From Larus michahellis (lineage: Eukaryota > Chordata > Aves > Charadriiformes > Laridae), in assembly GCF_964199755.1 (NCBI RefSeq), contig NC_133906.1:496001-560000 (forward strand): DNA of 64,000 nt. Reading direction: 5' to 3'. Each line of letters begins with the position of its first letter. The stretch's first letter is position 1. The position numbers and the translations under genes were made by a program. A model generated the notes under the pieces. That model was not told the DNA's origin. It saw nothing but the letters and a program-made list of their open reading frames with translations, and made no database searches. Of this stretch, positions 1 to 9,737 are shown piece after piece.

Positions 1-340
1 AGGCCAATGGAGAGGAGACATTCCAGGGAATGGTAGGGGATGTGGGCAGGGCGGTGGGGACTGGTGTTGGATCCTACCTCCTGGCAGGACCCTGCTGAAG
101 GGCCCTCTGGGAGTCACTGCTCGGAGCAGGCCTGTCTCTGTCACCCTGAAAGCCTGCTCTGCCCATTCCTGGCCAGGGTTAAGCCTCTTGAAAGGCTCCA
201 GTGTGTCCCAAGTTGGCCTCATCCTGGCTATGTAGGATGCCCACAAGCTGAGGTGCTGCTGTCCAGGAAGGGAGGGCTCCTACCTGGTGCCTCCTGACAG
301 CCTCCCTTGCTGCCTTCATGCCTTTCCTCTTCTCTCCCAG
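1..340 (+). other. APBB3: APBB3 intron (left window edge)
   Basis: No supported exon. The stretch ends in a pyrimidine-rich acceptor (cttctctcccag) at 340. The WW-domain exons expected upstream of the first visible exon are not in it. Confidence 0.6.
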
Positions 341-3300
341 GACTGCCAGGCCCCCGCGGCGAAGCACTCGGCAGAGGACAGGCCCATTCCCAGCCCCATG
401 GCTTCACTGTCCCGGAGGTAGGGCTGCCCATGCACTCTGCTGGCTTGTGGGGCACCATGGTGCCCCCCATCGCAACAGCCCCACACATTGGAGTCAGCAG
501 GACCGCGCTAGTCACCTCCATGGAATGCCTCCCAGCTGGTGGCATGGGGGAAGGGGAGTGGTTTGCCGGTGCCAGGGTATCCTGATGCTTCTCTGGGTGC
601 CCCAGCTCCATGCTGCCAAGTGGGAGCCGTGCCCTCACCACCCCGTCCCTCCGCAGGACCTCGCTGCCCTGGCATGGAGATGACGTCCAGCACAGGGCAG
701 AGCCCGCCTCCAAGGTACCGCACCCGGCAGCTTCACCGCGGCACCGTGGGCTGGGGCTGGCGGCGGAGGGGGCAGGCAGCAGCTGGCAGGGGGGACAGGG
801 ATGGGAACGAGAGCAAGGGTGACCTCGCTGGGACAGTGAAGGGTACGGGATGGGGGTGGCTGGGCACTGAAGCCCCACGTGTCTCTGCTCAGTGCTTTGC
901 TGTGCGCTCGCTGGGCTGGGTGGAGATCCCCGAGGAGGACCTGGCACCTGGCAAGAGCAGCATCGCCGTCAACAACTGCATCCAGCAGCTCTCCAACAGC
1001 AAGGGCTCTGCGGAGAACCGGGGCGAGGTGGGAGCCTGGGACAGTGCTGCCAGGCAGGGTCCCACCCCAGGGCCACTGCTGCTGGGGCTGGCTTGTCCCC
1101 ACTGATAGGGACCATGCCGGGGGGGGGGAGGGGCAGGGACCAGTGCCAGTGGCAGAGTCAACTCTCTCCACGTCGGGCATCCATGCAGTGGTCCCAAGCG
1201 TGGAGTAGGCGGGTCTGACAGGGCTGTCCCTTGGGAACAGTGCCAGGGGTGCCTGGGTGGGCTGTCCCCACCCACGGGAATGGTACTTGGCGGGGAAAGG
1301 GGGCACGGCTGTCCCCACGCTTGGGGCTGAGTAGGCTGGGGGATGGGGGTGTCCCTACACCCAGCTGGGTGCTGGGGACACCCAGGTCATCTGCCAGGCT
1401 GAGGGAGCCGCTGACCCTCTGCAGGGCCAGGACCTGGTGATGATCCTGAAGAAGGACACCATGAGCCTGGTAGACCCCCTCAACCGCAGCCTCATCCACC
1501 ACCAGCCCATCCTCAACATCCGCGTCTGGGGCGTTGGCTGCAACAATGGCAGGTGCCGGGGGCCGGGGCAGAGCCGGGGGCTGGGGGGCGGCTCTGCCCG
1601 CTGAGGGGAAAAGGCACCCGGCAGTAACCTGTCCCTTCTCCTCCCACCCTGACTGCTGCCGTGGCTGCAGGGACAGGTAAGAGGGCAATGGGGCCGGGGG
1701 GTAGCATGGGGAGGGGGCTGCCTCTGATGGAGTCTCACTGGATTGCTTGTGGCCTTGGCAGAGACTTTGCCTTCGTGGCCAGTGACAAGGACACCTGTGT
1801 CCTCAAGTGTCACGTCTTCCACTGCAACGTGCCCGCCAAAGGCATCGCCAAGGCCCTGCACGAGATGTGCTCCAAGGTGGGATGCAGGGGCCCCGGTGGG
1901 TGTGGGCATGGCCTGGGGGGGGTCTTGGGGGTGAGGGTTGGCAGCAGGACCCCTGTCTCTTGCAGATCGTGGCTGAGCGAGCAGTAGCGAGCAGCGGGCC
2001 ACCATGCGCCACCACACTGGAGTCCGTCTCCACTGAAGACCTGCCGCTGCAAGGTACCGTTCCCCCGGCCCTTGGGCAGTGGGATGCTCAGTGGCCAGAG
2101 CCCTTTGGCTTGCCCAGCTGCGTCCCCAGGGTCCTTGGGGATGGGGGGGACACGGGAGGGTCCCTCCGGGGGCCCCCCCACCTCTTGCTGTCCTGGCAGT
2201 TGATATCCTGGAGGCGGTGAGGCAGTCGATGCAGACCTACGAGGCGCTGTACATCGGCAGCCTGCCGGTGCGCAGGGCCATGGGTAAGTGCGGCTGGCCC
2301 CACCGTGGCAGGGGGACAGCTGAGGACCCCCTGCCGTGGGGCTGGCTGACAGCACTCTGCCTGCGCCGTGCCCAAGCTGGGGCAGGGGCTGATGGGGATG
2401 GGGTCTCCTGCTCCCCAGGGATGGATGTGCTGAACGAGGCCATCGAGAAGCTGACGAGGGGCCCCGGGCGGGAGCGCTGGACGCCCTCCCTCATCCGCGT
2501 GTCCGACACGGCCATGAGGGTGCATCCCGTGCAGGTGGGGAGGGGGGCAGGGGGCTCTGGCTGAAGCGGGCACCCTGCTGCCCGGGGGTGGGACAGGTGA
2601 CCCCCATGGGGGGCCCGGCCTCCTGGCAGAGGGGACCTGGCGGGGGTGGCATGGCTGCCGGGGCTGTGGCCAGGTGTGGATGGGCCCACGGAGTCCCTGC
2701 AGGAGGACGAGGAGGCGGCGCACATCTGGGAGTGCCAGGTGCGGTACGTGACCTTCCTGGGGGTGGGCCGGGACGCCCACACCTTCGCGCTCATCGTGGA
2801 CACGGGGCGACGCTTCCAGTGTGCAGCTTTCTGGTGCGAGCCTGACGCCGGCACCATCTCGGAGGCGGTGCAGGCAGCCTGCATGGTGAGCGGGAGCGGG
2901 GCGTCCCCCAACCCCGCCAGCTCCTCAGCCCCCTGGGGACACCTGGGGGAGGAGGCGAGGGCTGGGGCTGGGAGAGGGCAAAGCTGGGGGCTGGGGTGAG
3001 ACACAGCCCCGGGGAGGGCAGGAGGGGGCTGACCGCGTGGTGCCGTGTCCAACTCGTAGCCGTGCTGTGTTGGGTTGTGTCCAGCCCCACGGTGATGCCG
3101 TGGCGTGTCCCGCCCTACGGTGCTGCCGTTTTGCCCGTGACTCCCACAGGCACGCTGCGTTGTGTCTGACGCCACGGTGATGCCACGTTGCATCCCACCC
3201 CGTGGCGGTCATGCGGCAGGGGGTCACCCCCCCGTGGCCAGCGTTGTGTCCCACCCCACAGACAACACCACGTCGCGTCCAACCTCACAGCGATGTCACC

Positions 3301-3632
3301 TCGTGCCTGACCCCCGCAGCCGTGCTGTGCCCTGTCTGACGCCGTGGCCATGCCGTGCTGCGTGTGACCCCCCCCGCGGCCATTCCCTGCCCCTCCTCTC
3401 CCCGCAGGTGCAGTACCAGAAGTGTCTGGTGGCCGCTGCACCGGGGGCTAAGCAGAAGGGTGCGACAGGCCGGGACCGGCCAGGCCCGGCGGCCGCGGGG
3501 GACGCTGCCAGCGGGGCGACCAAGGCCAGCGGAGGCAGCGGAGGGACGGCGGGGGCCGGTGCCCGCAAGCGGGGCCTCTTCTCCTTCCTGGAGGCCTTCC
3601 GCCTCAGGCGAGCCCTCCTCCACACCCCATAG
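341..3632 (+). CDS. APBB3: APBB3 (FE65L2), amyloid precursor protein-binding adaptor, 5'-partial
   Basis: FE65-family adaptor whose two PTB domains bind NPxY-type tails such as that of APP. Exons seen: 341-417, 657-714, 893-1027, 1425-1552, 1671-1676, 1762-1876, 1966-2053, 2200-2283, 2419-2534, 2703-2885, 3408-3632. They total 1,215 bases, 404 residues plus TAG, with all phases consistent. PTB1 starts at [17 protein letters not shown] (893) and runs through [10 protein letters not shown] and [10 protein letters not shown] (1762). PTB2 spans [10 protein letters not shown] (2200 exon), [29 protein letters not shown] and [10 protein letters not shown] (2703 exon). The tail is Gly/Ala-rich and ends [20 protein letters not shown]. 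By comparison with the human protein (about 486 residues), the missing part is the N-terminal WW region, left of the window. The first exon (341-417) is the least certain; it is supported by splice sites and by similarity of its junction ([14 protein letters not shown]) to the family. Introns are very short and GC-rich. Confidence 0.94.
1671..1676 (+). CDS. APBB3: APBB3 6-nt microexon in PTB1
   Basis: Six bases, GGACAG, are flanked by a clean acceptor (gtggctgcag) and donor (gtaaga). The upstream exon ends AG and the downstream exon begins AGAC, so the reading is GR-DFAF without it and GRDRDFAF with it: an in-frame two-residue (Arg-Asp) insertion in PTB1. The FE65 paralogue APBB1 is known to have a neuron-regulated 6-nt mini-exon in PTB1. 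That the two are equivalent is inference. Confidence 0.85.
3040..3375 (+). repeat. Degenerate GC-rich minisatellite in last APBB3 intron
   Basis: About ten diverged units of roughly 30 bases recur around a core like tgtgtcyracccca...gtgatgccgtg. The words gatgcc, gccgtg and cgtgtc(t/c) recur at roughly this spacing. Units differ by substitutions and small indels, so the array is old. It fills most of the intron between the PTB2 exon (ends 2885) and the terminal exon (3408). Confidence 0.7.
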
Positions 3633-3807
3633 CGGGCGGCGGCCGGGGGCCGGGGTAGGGGCCGGGGGTCGGGGCCGAAGACCCCGCTCCCGCCCCCCGC
3701 CCCCTACCCCGTCCCCCGGCGGGGCGGGGCTGCCCGTCGCCCCGCCCCTTCCCCTCCCGCCCCCGCCCACCGGACGGAAGGGGCGGGAACGGGCGTGACG
3801 TGGCGGG
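3633..3807 (+). promoter_or_regulatory. APBB3-SRA1 spacer: CpG-rich, GC-box, TATA-less SRA1 promoter
   Basis: The 175 bases between the APBB3 stop and SRA1 ATG are almost entirely G/C with many CpGs. GC-box-like words occur at about 3719 (ggcggggctg) and 3778 (aaggggcggga). There is no TATA box and no AATAAA or ATTAAA. Runs of 4-5 G at 3645-3674 fit a G-quadruplex pattern on the plus strand. The SRA1 promoter must lie in, or overlap, the APBB3 3' end. Confidence 0.7.
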
Positions 3808-4907
3808 ATGGCGGAGCTCTACGTGAAGCCGGGTGAGGGGGCGCGGGTGGACTTCCGGGGGGAGCGGGACCGGGACACCCCCCCCCCGGGCCTGACTGTG
3901 CCCTTGGCCGCCGCAGGGAACCAGGAGCGTGGCTGGAACGACCCCCCCCAGTTCTCCTACGGGCTGCAGGCGCAGGCCGGCGGGGCCAGGCGGACGCCCC
4001 TCACCCGCCGCCCCCCCCCGCTGCCCGCCGGGGCCCCCCCAGGTCAGCACCCGCGAAGCCCTGCCCCGAGCAGCCGCGCTCCGGCGCAGCCCCCGCCCCA
4101 CCCCGGGCTGACGGGGCTCCGCGCCGGCGCCTCTCCCCTGCAGGTGCCCCCCCGGAGCCGGGCAGCGCCGCTCCCGCTCCTCCGCCGCCCCCCCCGGCGC
4201 TGGGGCCGCCCCCCCCCGGGCCCCTCGGCCCCGCACTGCGAGCGGAGCGCGGCCGGCCCAGCCCCGCCGCCGGCCCGGAGGAGGAGTGCGGCCTGCCCGC
4301 CGAGGCGGTCCTCGCCCCGCTGAGGGAGGCCCTGGCCGCCTGCCGCCCCGCCGTGCAGGTGAGGAGGCCCCGGCACCTTCCCCCGGCTCCTTCCGGGGGC
4401 GGCAGCGGCCGGGGGCTGCCCGTCCCCGGGCTGCCTGTGGGGCGAGGGGCCCATCCCCGCCCCAGGGGCTCCCCGGAGCCGGGGTGGGGGCAGGTCCCCC
4501 GTCCAGCTCATCTCTGTTTCCAGAAACAAGTATGCGACGACATCGCGCGGCGGCTGACGGTGCTGGGGGATGCCTGGGCTCAGGGGAAGCTGTCGGCCCC
4601 GGTGAGGAAGAGGATGAGCCTCCTGGTGCAAGGTGAGAGGGGCTGCATCGGGGCAGGGGGTACCCAGGGGAGGCCTCCCCCGCAATGCCTGACGGGTTCC
4701 CCTTTCCTGGCAGAGCTGCAGCAGCGGCACTGGGAGGCAGCTGACGAGATCCACCGCTCGCTCATGGTGGACCATGTGAACGAGGTGAGCCAGTGGCTGG
4801 TGGGTGTCAAGCGCCTGATCGCCGAGTCGAGGAGCCTGCCTGCTGCGGAGCCGGCTGCAGCAGCGGATGGCGGCGCTGAAGCCGAGCCTGGCCAAGAGGA
4901 TCCTTGA
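3808..4907 (+). CDS. SRA1: SRA1, steroid receptor RNA activator protein (SRAP)
   Basis: Bifunctional locus: the RNA acts as a nuclear-receptor coactivator RNA and the mRNA encodes SRAP. Coding exons 3808-3832, 3917-4042, 4144-4358, 4524-4632 and 4714-4907 total 669 bases, 222 residues plus TGA. Start: MAELYVKPG, the conserved family N-terminus; an in-frame TGA at 3796-3798 rules out the longer N-terminus known in human. Conserved blocks are [15 protein letters not shown] (exon 2), [11 protein letters not shown] (exon 4) and [27 protein letters not shown] (exon 5, shown here in part), the helical C-terminal SRA domain. Exon 3 encodes a Pro/Ala-rich, probably disordered linker that is unusually GC-rich. 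The sequence gaggtgagc within exon 5 resembles a donor, but the conserved EVSQW reading continues through it. Confidence 0.96.
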
Positions 4908-5046
4908 TGCCAGGGACAGGGGTGTGGACTGTGAGCCCTCACTGCCCAACGGGGTCTGGGCACCTCCGCTGCCTCCCACTCCTCGTCCCAGAAGAGGGCA
5001 TTTTAATCATTGTGACATTTTGGTGGTGATTCACTACATGATGTTT

Positions 5047-5052
5047 AATAAA
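5047..5052 (+). terminator. SRA1: SRA1 poly(A) signal AATAAA
   Basis: Canonical AATAAA 140 bases after the SRA1 stop, the first such signal on the plus strand downstream of APBB3. It may therefore also end APBB3 readthrough transcripts (inference). Confidence 0.85.
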
Positions 5053-5849
5053 TAGCACTAACCGGCCCCTGGTTGCAGCCTGCCCTGGGGTTCTGGCGCC
5101 TGACAGGTCCAGGTTCTCTCCCAGGAGCAGCAGGAGACGGGACTGTGGGGCAAGGCTACGGCCAAGGGGCCGTGGCCCTGGCAGGGTGTTCCCAGCCCAC
5201 GCGAAGGGAAGGAACGCCCCTGGCAGCACCCCCACCTTCGCCCAGGTCGAGTGGGCAGCGATGCGTTTCCCTGCTGCCCCGGTTGGCAGCGGGGGGAGAC
5301 CCACAGCAGCCAGCACAGGACCCAGTGCTGCTGCAGGAGGAGACGGCCCCTGGAATTCCAGGCTGGCTGGGGAGGCTGACCTGCCGCCAGCCCACAGCAG
5401 GGCCAGGGTTGGTGCGGCAGCCTGTGCTCCCATCTGAGCTCCTGCCCATCCGGGCACAGCTCAGACGTGTGTAGCCTCAGCGCCAGGGAGATCCCGGGAG
5501 AAGCATCCCTGTGCTGGCACTGCCTGCCAGGTCAGGTAGGCCCAGGGTGTTAACGTTTACCCTGGAGAGCAGGGAGACTTCACCGTGCTGCTCCCTCCCT
5601 CCCCTGCTCGCTGGAAGGCCTCGCTAGTGGCGCCTGCGTGTGGCACCCCAAACCTGGGAGCAGGCGCTGAGGCCCTGCATTCACCACTCCCAGCCCGCAG
5701 GGTTTCAGGGCAGGAGGGAGAGATTCTCTGCACCCTCAAAGGGCTCCTGGTGCTGCTTGGCACCTCTTAGGTTCCCTCCCCGGCGCTCTGAGGACCCAGC
5801 AGAGCCCCAACACAGAGATGCACCAGGTCAGCGCAGGGGTTTCATGGTG
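5053..5849. other. Convergent intergenic region SRA1 / EIF4EBP3
   Basis: About 800 bases of GC-rich sequence between the plus-strand SRA1 poly(A) signal and the minus-strand EIF4EBP3 poly(A) signal. Short open frames are present on both strands but lack splice context and recognisable protein. I see no RNA gene or repeat. Confidence 0.6.
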
Positions 5850-5855
5850 TTTATT
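5850..5855 (-). terminator. EIF4EBP3: EIF4EBP3 poly(A) signal
   Basis: TTTATT on plus is AATAAA on minus, about 170 bases past the EIF4EBP3 stop and 58 bases past the alternative-frame stop at 5913. It would serve both the EIF4EBP3 and the ANKHD1-EIF4EBP3 fusion transcripts. Confidence 0.85.
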
Positions 5856-5912
5856 GATCAAGCATGAGCTCCTAGGCAATTGCACCAGCCAGTTGTGCTA
5901 GAGCCTGAGGTG

Positions 5913-6411
5913 TCACACATCCATCCCCAGCATCAGAGAGGGCTGCAGCCAGCTGGTCACAGTGCCAGCACCTCCACGAGGCCCAGGAACAGGCCCAGCC
6001 CCGGCCTGGAGACAGGGAGCTGGAAACTCAGATCTCCATCTCAAACTGGTCTTGATCTGCAAGGGTACAGAGAGATACAGGGCCAGGGTTAGGATGGGGC
6101 CAAGAGAAACGCGCAGGCAAAGGGGGCAGGAGCAGGAACCGGGGCTGGGCTGGGATCTCCCCTTGCCCTTGCAGCCAAGCGGGAACCCCATTCGCCAGGC
6201 AGTGCATAGACAGGAGCTGTGTGCCTGGGCCGCCCACCTGGCATGGCTTCTTCGCTCTCATTCCGCTCCTTGAGCTCCTCCAGCTTGACGAGGCTGGACT
6301 GGGCCAGGGATGTGACACCGGGGATCTGGGGCAGGCAGCAGGGAGGGGTCCTGGCCACGGGTGAATTCTTGCACTCCAGCAGGAACTTGCGGTCGTAGAT
6401 GATGCGGGTAC
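5913..6411 (-). CDS. ANKHD1-EIF4EBP3: Alternative-frame C-terminal tail of ANKHD1-EIF4EBP3 fusion (MASK-4E-BP3 ARF)
   Basis: EIF4EBP3 exon 2 (6238-6411, 58 codons in this frame) starts [16 protein letters not shown] when entered in phase 0. It continues into exon 3 as [15 protein letters not shown] and stops at TGA 5913-5915, passing through the normal EIF4EBP3 stop in another frame. That gives 105 open residues. ANKHD1's penultimate exon (ends at 10202) exits in phase 0 (DAQQ), exactly the phase required. In mammals the fusion is known to read 4E-BP3 exons in an alternative frame. Actual splicing from 10202 to 6411 in this species is inference. Confidence 0.7.
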
Positions 6412-8092
6412 CTGCCAAAAGCAGGAGGCTGTCAAGGCACTGCTGGCCCCTGGCCGCCCCCGTCTCCAAGCACCATGGCCTGAGCCCAGAGCAGGGGGTG
6501 GGACCCAGCGCTTGGCCACAGCTCGAGCACACGGCTGGCTCTGGAGCCACTGTGGGGCTTCCCACGTGGCAGACTGTGACACCCATCCTGCCCAGCAGCT
6601 CCTCCCCACGCTGTTCCTCCCCTTGAGGCACCTGGAGCTCTGCCAGGGCACGGTGCAGGGGGGGTCCAGCCTCGACGCGGATGCCCCATGGCAGGTGACA
6701 CCGCAGCCACCCCTGTGCTGCCTGGAAGGCAGGGCCCCCTGGGGCACTCGTCACACAGCCCCAGCCCGACAGCCAGGCAGGTCCCCAGCACACCCTGCCC
6801 AAAGGTGGCTGCTCAGAGGTGGCTCCCTGCAGCCATCCAACAGCAGAGGCTGGGTGCCCTGCCGTTGGCACCATGGGGAGCTGTACCTGGGGACCAGTTC
6901 CCATCAGCTCAGCCAGCGAGCCACCCTGCTGTGCCCTGCAGGAAGACAAGGCACTGGGCTTGATGGGACACCTCCACCAGCGTGCCAGCCTGCGGGGCGT
7001 ACAGCCCCAGGGCAGTGCTCCCCCAGGGCATTCGCTGCCACCCCCTGCGCCTGCCAGCAATCCCCGCCGTCACGCCAGCCAGCGTGCCGTGTCTGCTGCC
7101 CTGCACCACGTCTGCCTTCTCCTGCCTGGCTGTCCGTGCAACCGCGCTCCGGTTTCCTGCCAGGCTCCAGCCGCGAGCCTGGAGCTCCTGCGCAGGCCAG
7201 GCCCTTCCTGGCACCACAAACACGCTGGGGCAAGCTGTGGCCCCGCCAGCCCCGGGCCTGGCTCCCAGCCGCAGGTAAGCTCATTGGAGGCACACAATGG
7301 AGCCAGCGCCCACAGGGTGGGCATCTGCGGCTCAAACGAAACATGCCCAGCTCAGGGACGGGGCACCCGCTACCCTGAGGACAGACAGCAAAGAAAAGGA
7401 CCTGCTTGACAGCTGAACCAGGGGCTTTGGTGAAGAGACTGGAAGGGGGGCAAGAGGGCAGGCCCAGGGTACCCCTGGAGGGAGCCGTGCCACCCCGCAC
7501 CTTCCCCCAGGGCTGGTGAACTCGGGTGGGAGCAGACTTGCGCTAGTCCCCTGTGCCTCCCCCAGCTCCAGCCAGCCGTGCCTGGGCATGACCTGCCCCC
7601 GAGGGACCAGCGCTGCATCCACCACCCCAGCGGCATGGCCATCAGCCCGCTCCCCAGCGGAGCCAGCACCGGCACTACCTCTGCCTGCTCCCCCCAGTAC
7701 CACGGGGCAACGACGGCCCTAACTTCTAACAGTATCTTCCTACAAAACTTTGGGGTTCCCTTTTCCCCCTCCAGCTCTGGGCTGCCAGGGAAGCCACCGT
7801 CCCATGGGCCTGCCTGGATCTGGTGCCCAGAGCAGGTGCCCATGACCCCAGGGACCAAGCTGGAAGTTGGAGAGCCCAGGAGGAGACCCACTCAGGAAGG
7901 AGCTGCCTACGTTAAGAAGGGATGAGGCAGCTGTGGCCACCCTTCCTTTTAAGGGACAACCCCATCCCCATGCTGGGTCTTACCCCCTGGCGTGGTGGAG
8001 TAGACGGTGCCACCCGGCGTGGAGCTGTAGCCCTCCGGGATGGGGAAATGGCGGCTCCCCGGGATGGGGCAGGAGGTGGCGGTGGTGCCCAT
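6028..8092 (-). CDS. EIF4EBP3: EIF4EBP3, eIF4E-binding protein 3 (4E-BP3)
   Basis: Cap-dependent translation repressor: hypophosphorylated 4E-BP binds eIF4E and blocks eIF4G, and mTORC1 phosphorylation releases it. Coding exons (minus): 7984-8092, 6238-6411 and 6028-6056. Total 312 bases, 103 residues plus TGA; the human protein has 100. Visible motifs: N-terminal [12 protein letters not shown]; the STPGGT/STTPGGT phosphorylation repeats across the exon 1/2 junction; the eIF4E-binding YDRKFLLE core (YxxxxL-phi) at the start of exon 2; [18 protein letters not shown]; and a C-terminal TOS-like FEMEI. Exon 1 has its own ATG at 8092, so 4E-BP3 is made from its own promoter, separately from the fusion with ANKHD1. 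Confidence 0.96.
6412..7983 (-). other. EIF4EBP3: EIF4EBP3 intron 1
   Basis: GC-rich intron of 1.57 kb bounded by donor gtaaga (after 7984) and acceptor ttttggcag (before 6411). Long open frames on plus (for example 6512-7378) reflect high GC and few stops; no family is recognisable. Confidence 0.7.
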
Positions 8093-9234
8093 GGAGCCCA
8101 CAGCAGTGGGGAGGGGCCTTCGGCCCACCACACCCTGCCCTCCCTGCAGCTCACCCCAGAGCGAACACCTACTGCACCGACACACCTCTTGTTTTCAATT
8201 CAGTTACTGTTAACACTCTTAACATCTCCTTTGGCATTTGCACTATCGGGGGGGCAGCAGCAGCTCAAGGGTTTTTGCCTTTTTTCCTCAAATACTAGGA
8301 AAAATAGCTGAATATAGCATCCAGGAGCATTTCTGAGGTTTGCCTGCCTGCAGTACTCAGGTATTGCTTTGTGCACTGTGGGTTTTCAGTACTCCTTCCT
8401 CGTGCTTTTCCCGGGGAACCTCTGCTGCTGCACGTAAGGGTGTGTCTGGAGAAGGTGGAGGAAGGCAGAGAAGTCTCCATTTGCTCCGAGACACCACTGG
8501 AAGCGGTCCACCATTAGATTGGACACTACATGCGCTGTATGGACCAAATATTCAGTGCAGTTACTGCATCGCCACTGAGCAAAAGCAGAAGTAAGTGTAG
8601 TCCAAGGGCTGGAAGTGGAGAACTTCTGCACCGGAGTAGAGAACGAACGTTCATCTTAAGCGGTATGCAAAAATCCCCTTCTTCCTCATGGAAAGGACTT
8701 GAGGAGCTCTTACGAGATTTAAAGGGCTACAAAGTGCTTAGAATTTAATATATTATGTTTTTCTCTTGTGGGAAGTGGTCTCTGCTTTCCTAAGATCTAC
8801 TTCTAGGCAGCTGGTCACAGTGAGTCAGGTGAAGAAACCCCGCATTTACCTACAAGCTCCCTATTAAACCTCCTGCAAATTAAGATGCCATCAGTTGCCA
8901 CGTTTGTCAGCTCAGCCCTTATTTCCAGCCCCTGAACAAAACCTACCTCGAAAGAGTGTTAGAAGCAGCAGAACTAATCCAGAAAGAAAAAAAAAAAAAC
9001 CAAAACAACGCAACAACTATGTTCACACACACACAAAAAAAAAAGGGCAAACAAGTGGCAGGGGGAAGGACTCAGCAGACCTTGTATCGCAGACAACTGT
9101 GGGTCAAAACCCTCCCCCAAACCCTGACTGCACCCACGTGGCTCCTTACGTGACCCTGAAAAGCTGCATCACGGCAGCAGCTACCGGTGACAACAACATA
9201 CAGCCTCTTCCAAAATTCTCACACACAACCTATA
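8093..9234 (-). promoter_or_regulatory. ANKHD1-EIF4EBP3 intergenic region / EIF4EBP3 promoter
   Basis: 1.1 kb between the EIF4EBP3 start and the ANKHD1 cleavage region. GC content falls sharply around 8170. It holds an E-box CACGTG at 9135-9140 and a related TACGTGAC at 9148-9155, about 1.05 kb upstream of the EIF4EBP3 ATG. TFE3, an E-box/M-box factor, is a reported activator of 4E-BP3; a role for these sites is inference. A-rich runs at 8988-9045. No gene seen. Confidence 0.4.
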
Positions 9235-9737
9235 AATACTGTTCGCCTTTTATTGAATTATTCAGGTAAATATTTCACATTAATACAGGCTACATAAAGT
9301 AGAGCCACTATAGGACACGAAATTTACTCAGCTGTTCCTTTTAAGTATGTAAACAATTATACATGTATTTACCACCCTAAAAGGTCGAAATCATGTAATC
9401 AGCTAGTACTCTGCTGCATACAAACAGCGTTCGGTAGTGTTTAGCCAAAAGCACTAGTTTTGTCTGATTCTTAAGATCAAAATGGCAGAACTAACTGGAG
9501 AACAGAATCAGTTTGTATAGGTAAATCAATTTGTTCTTATACAACGGGCAATTAAGTTTCCATTGTTACAGCCCACATAAAATTGCTTGGTTAGGCACAT
9601 TAAAAAAAATCCCCAGGGTTCTTCAAGATCATAAAGATTCCCAAACAAGGCTAAAAAAAAGGACAGATCCCCTTAAATCAGTTGACGTACTTGAGATGCA
9701 TGTTTCCAATGTGAGGTGCCCAGGTGCCAGGCCAAAT
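9235..9737 (-). CDS. ANKHD1: ANKHD1 terminal exon and 3' UTR
   Basis: The coding part 9678-9737 encodes [19 protein letters not shown] and a TGA, the family's usual C-terminus. About 440 bases of AT-rich 3' UTR follow to an AATAAA (TTTATT on plus, 9249-9254); cleavage is expected near 9230-9235. This is the ending used when the transcript does not read on into EIF4EBP3. Confidence 0.92.
9249..9254 (-). terminator. ANKHD1: ANKHD1 poly(A) signal
   Basis: AATAAA on minus, the only canonical signal in the 3' UTR. It lies about 1.16 kb upstream of the EIF4EBP3 start; inefficient use would allow readthrough into EIF4EBP3. Confidence 0.8.

Noticed and set aside
228-947. 239-codon minus-strand open frame opposite APBB3
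   Set aside because: Shadow of the GC-rich APBB3 exon/intron sequence; low-complexity Pro/Ser/Gly/Cys composition.
4867-5055. Second plus-strand frame overlapping the SRA1 end (starts [13 protein letters not shown])
   Set aside because: The conserved SRA-domain frame stops at 4907; this frame runs into the UTR and has no independent support.
6512-7378. 288-codon plus-strand open frame
   Set aside because: Lies in the EIF4EBP3 intron; GC-rich sequence with few stops, no recognisable domain and no matching splice pattern.
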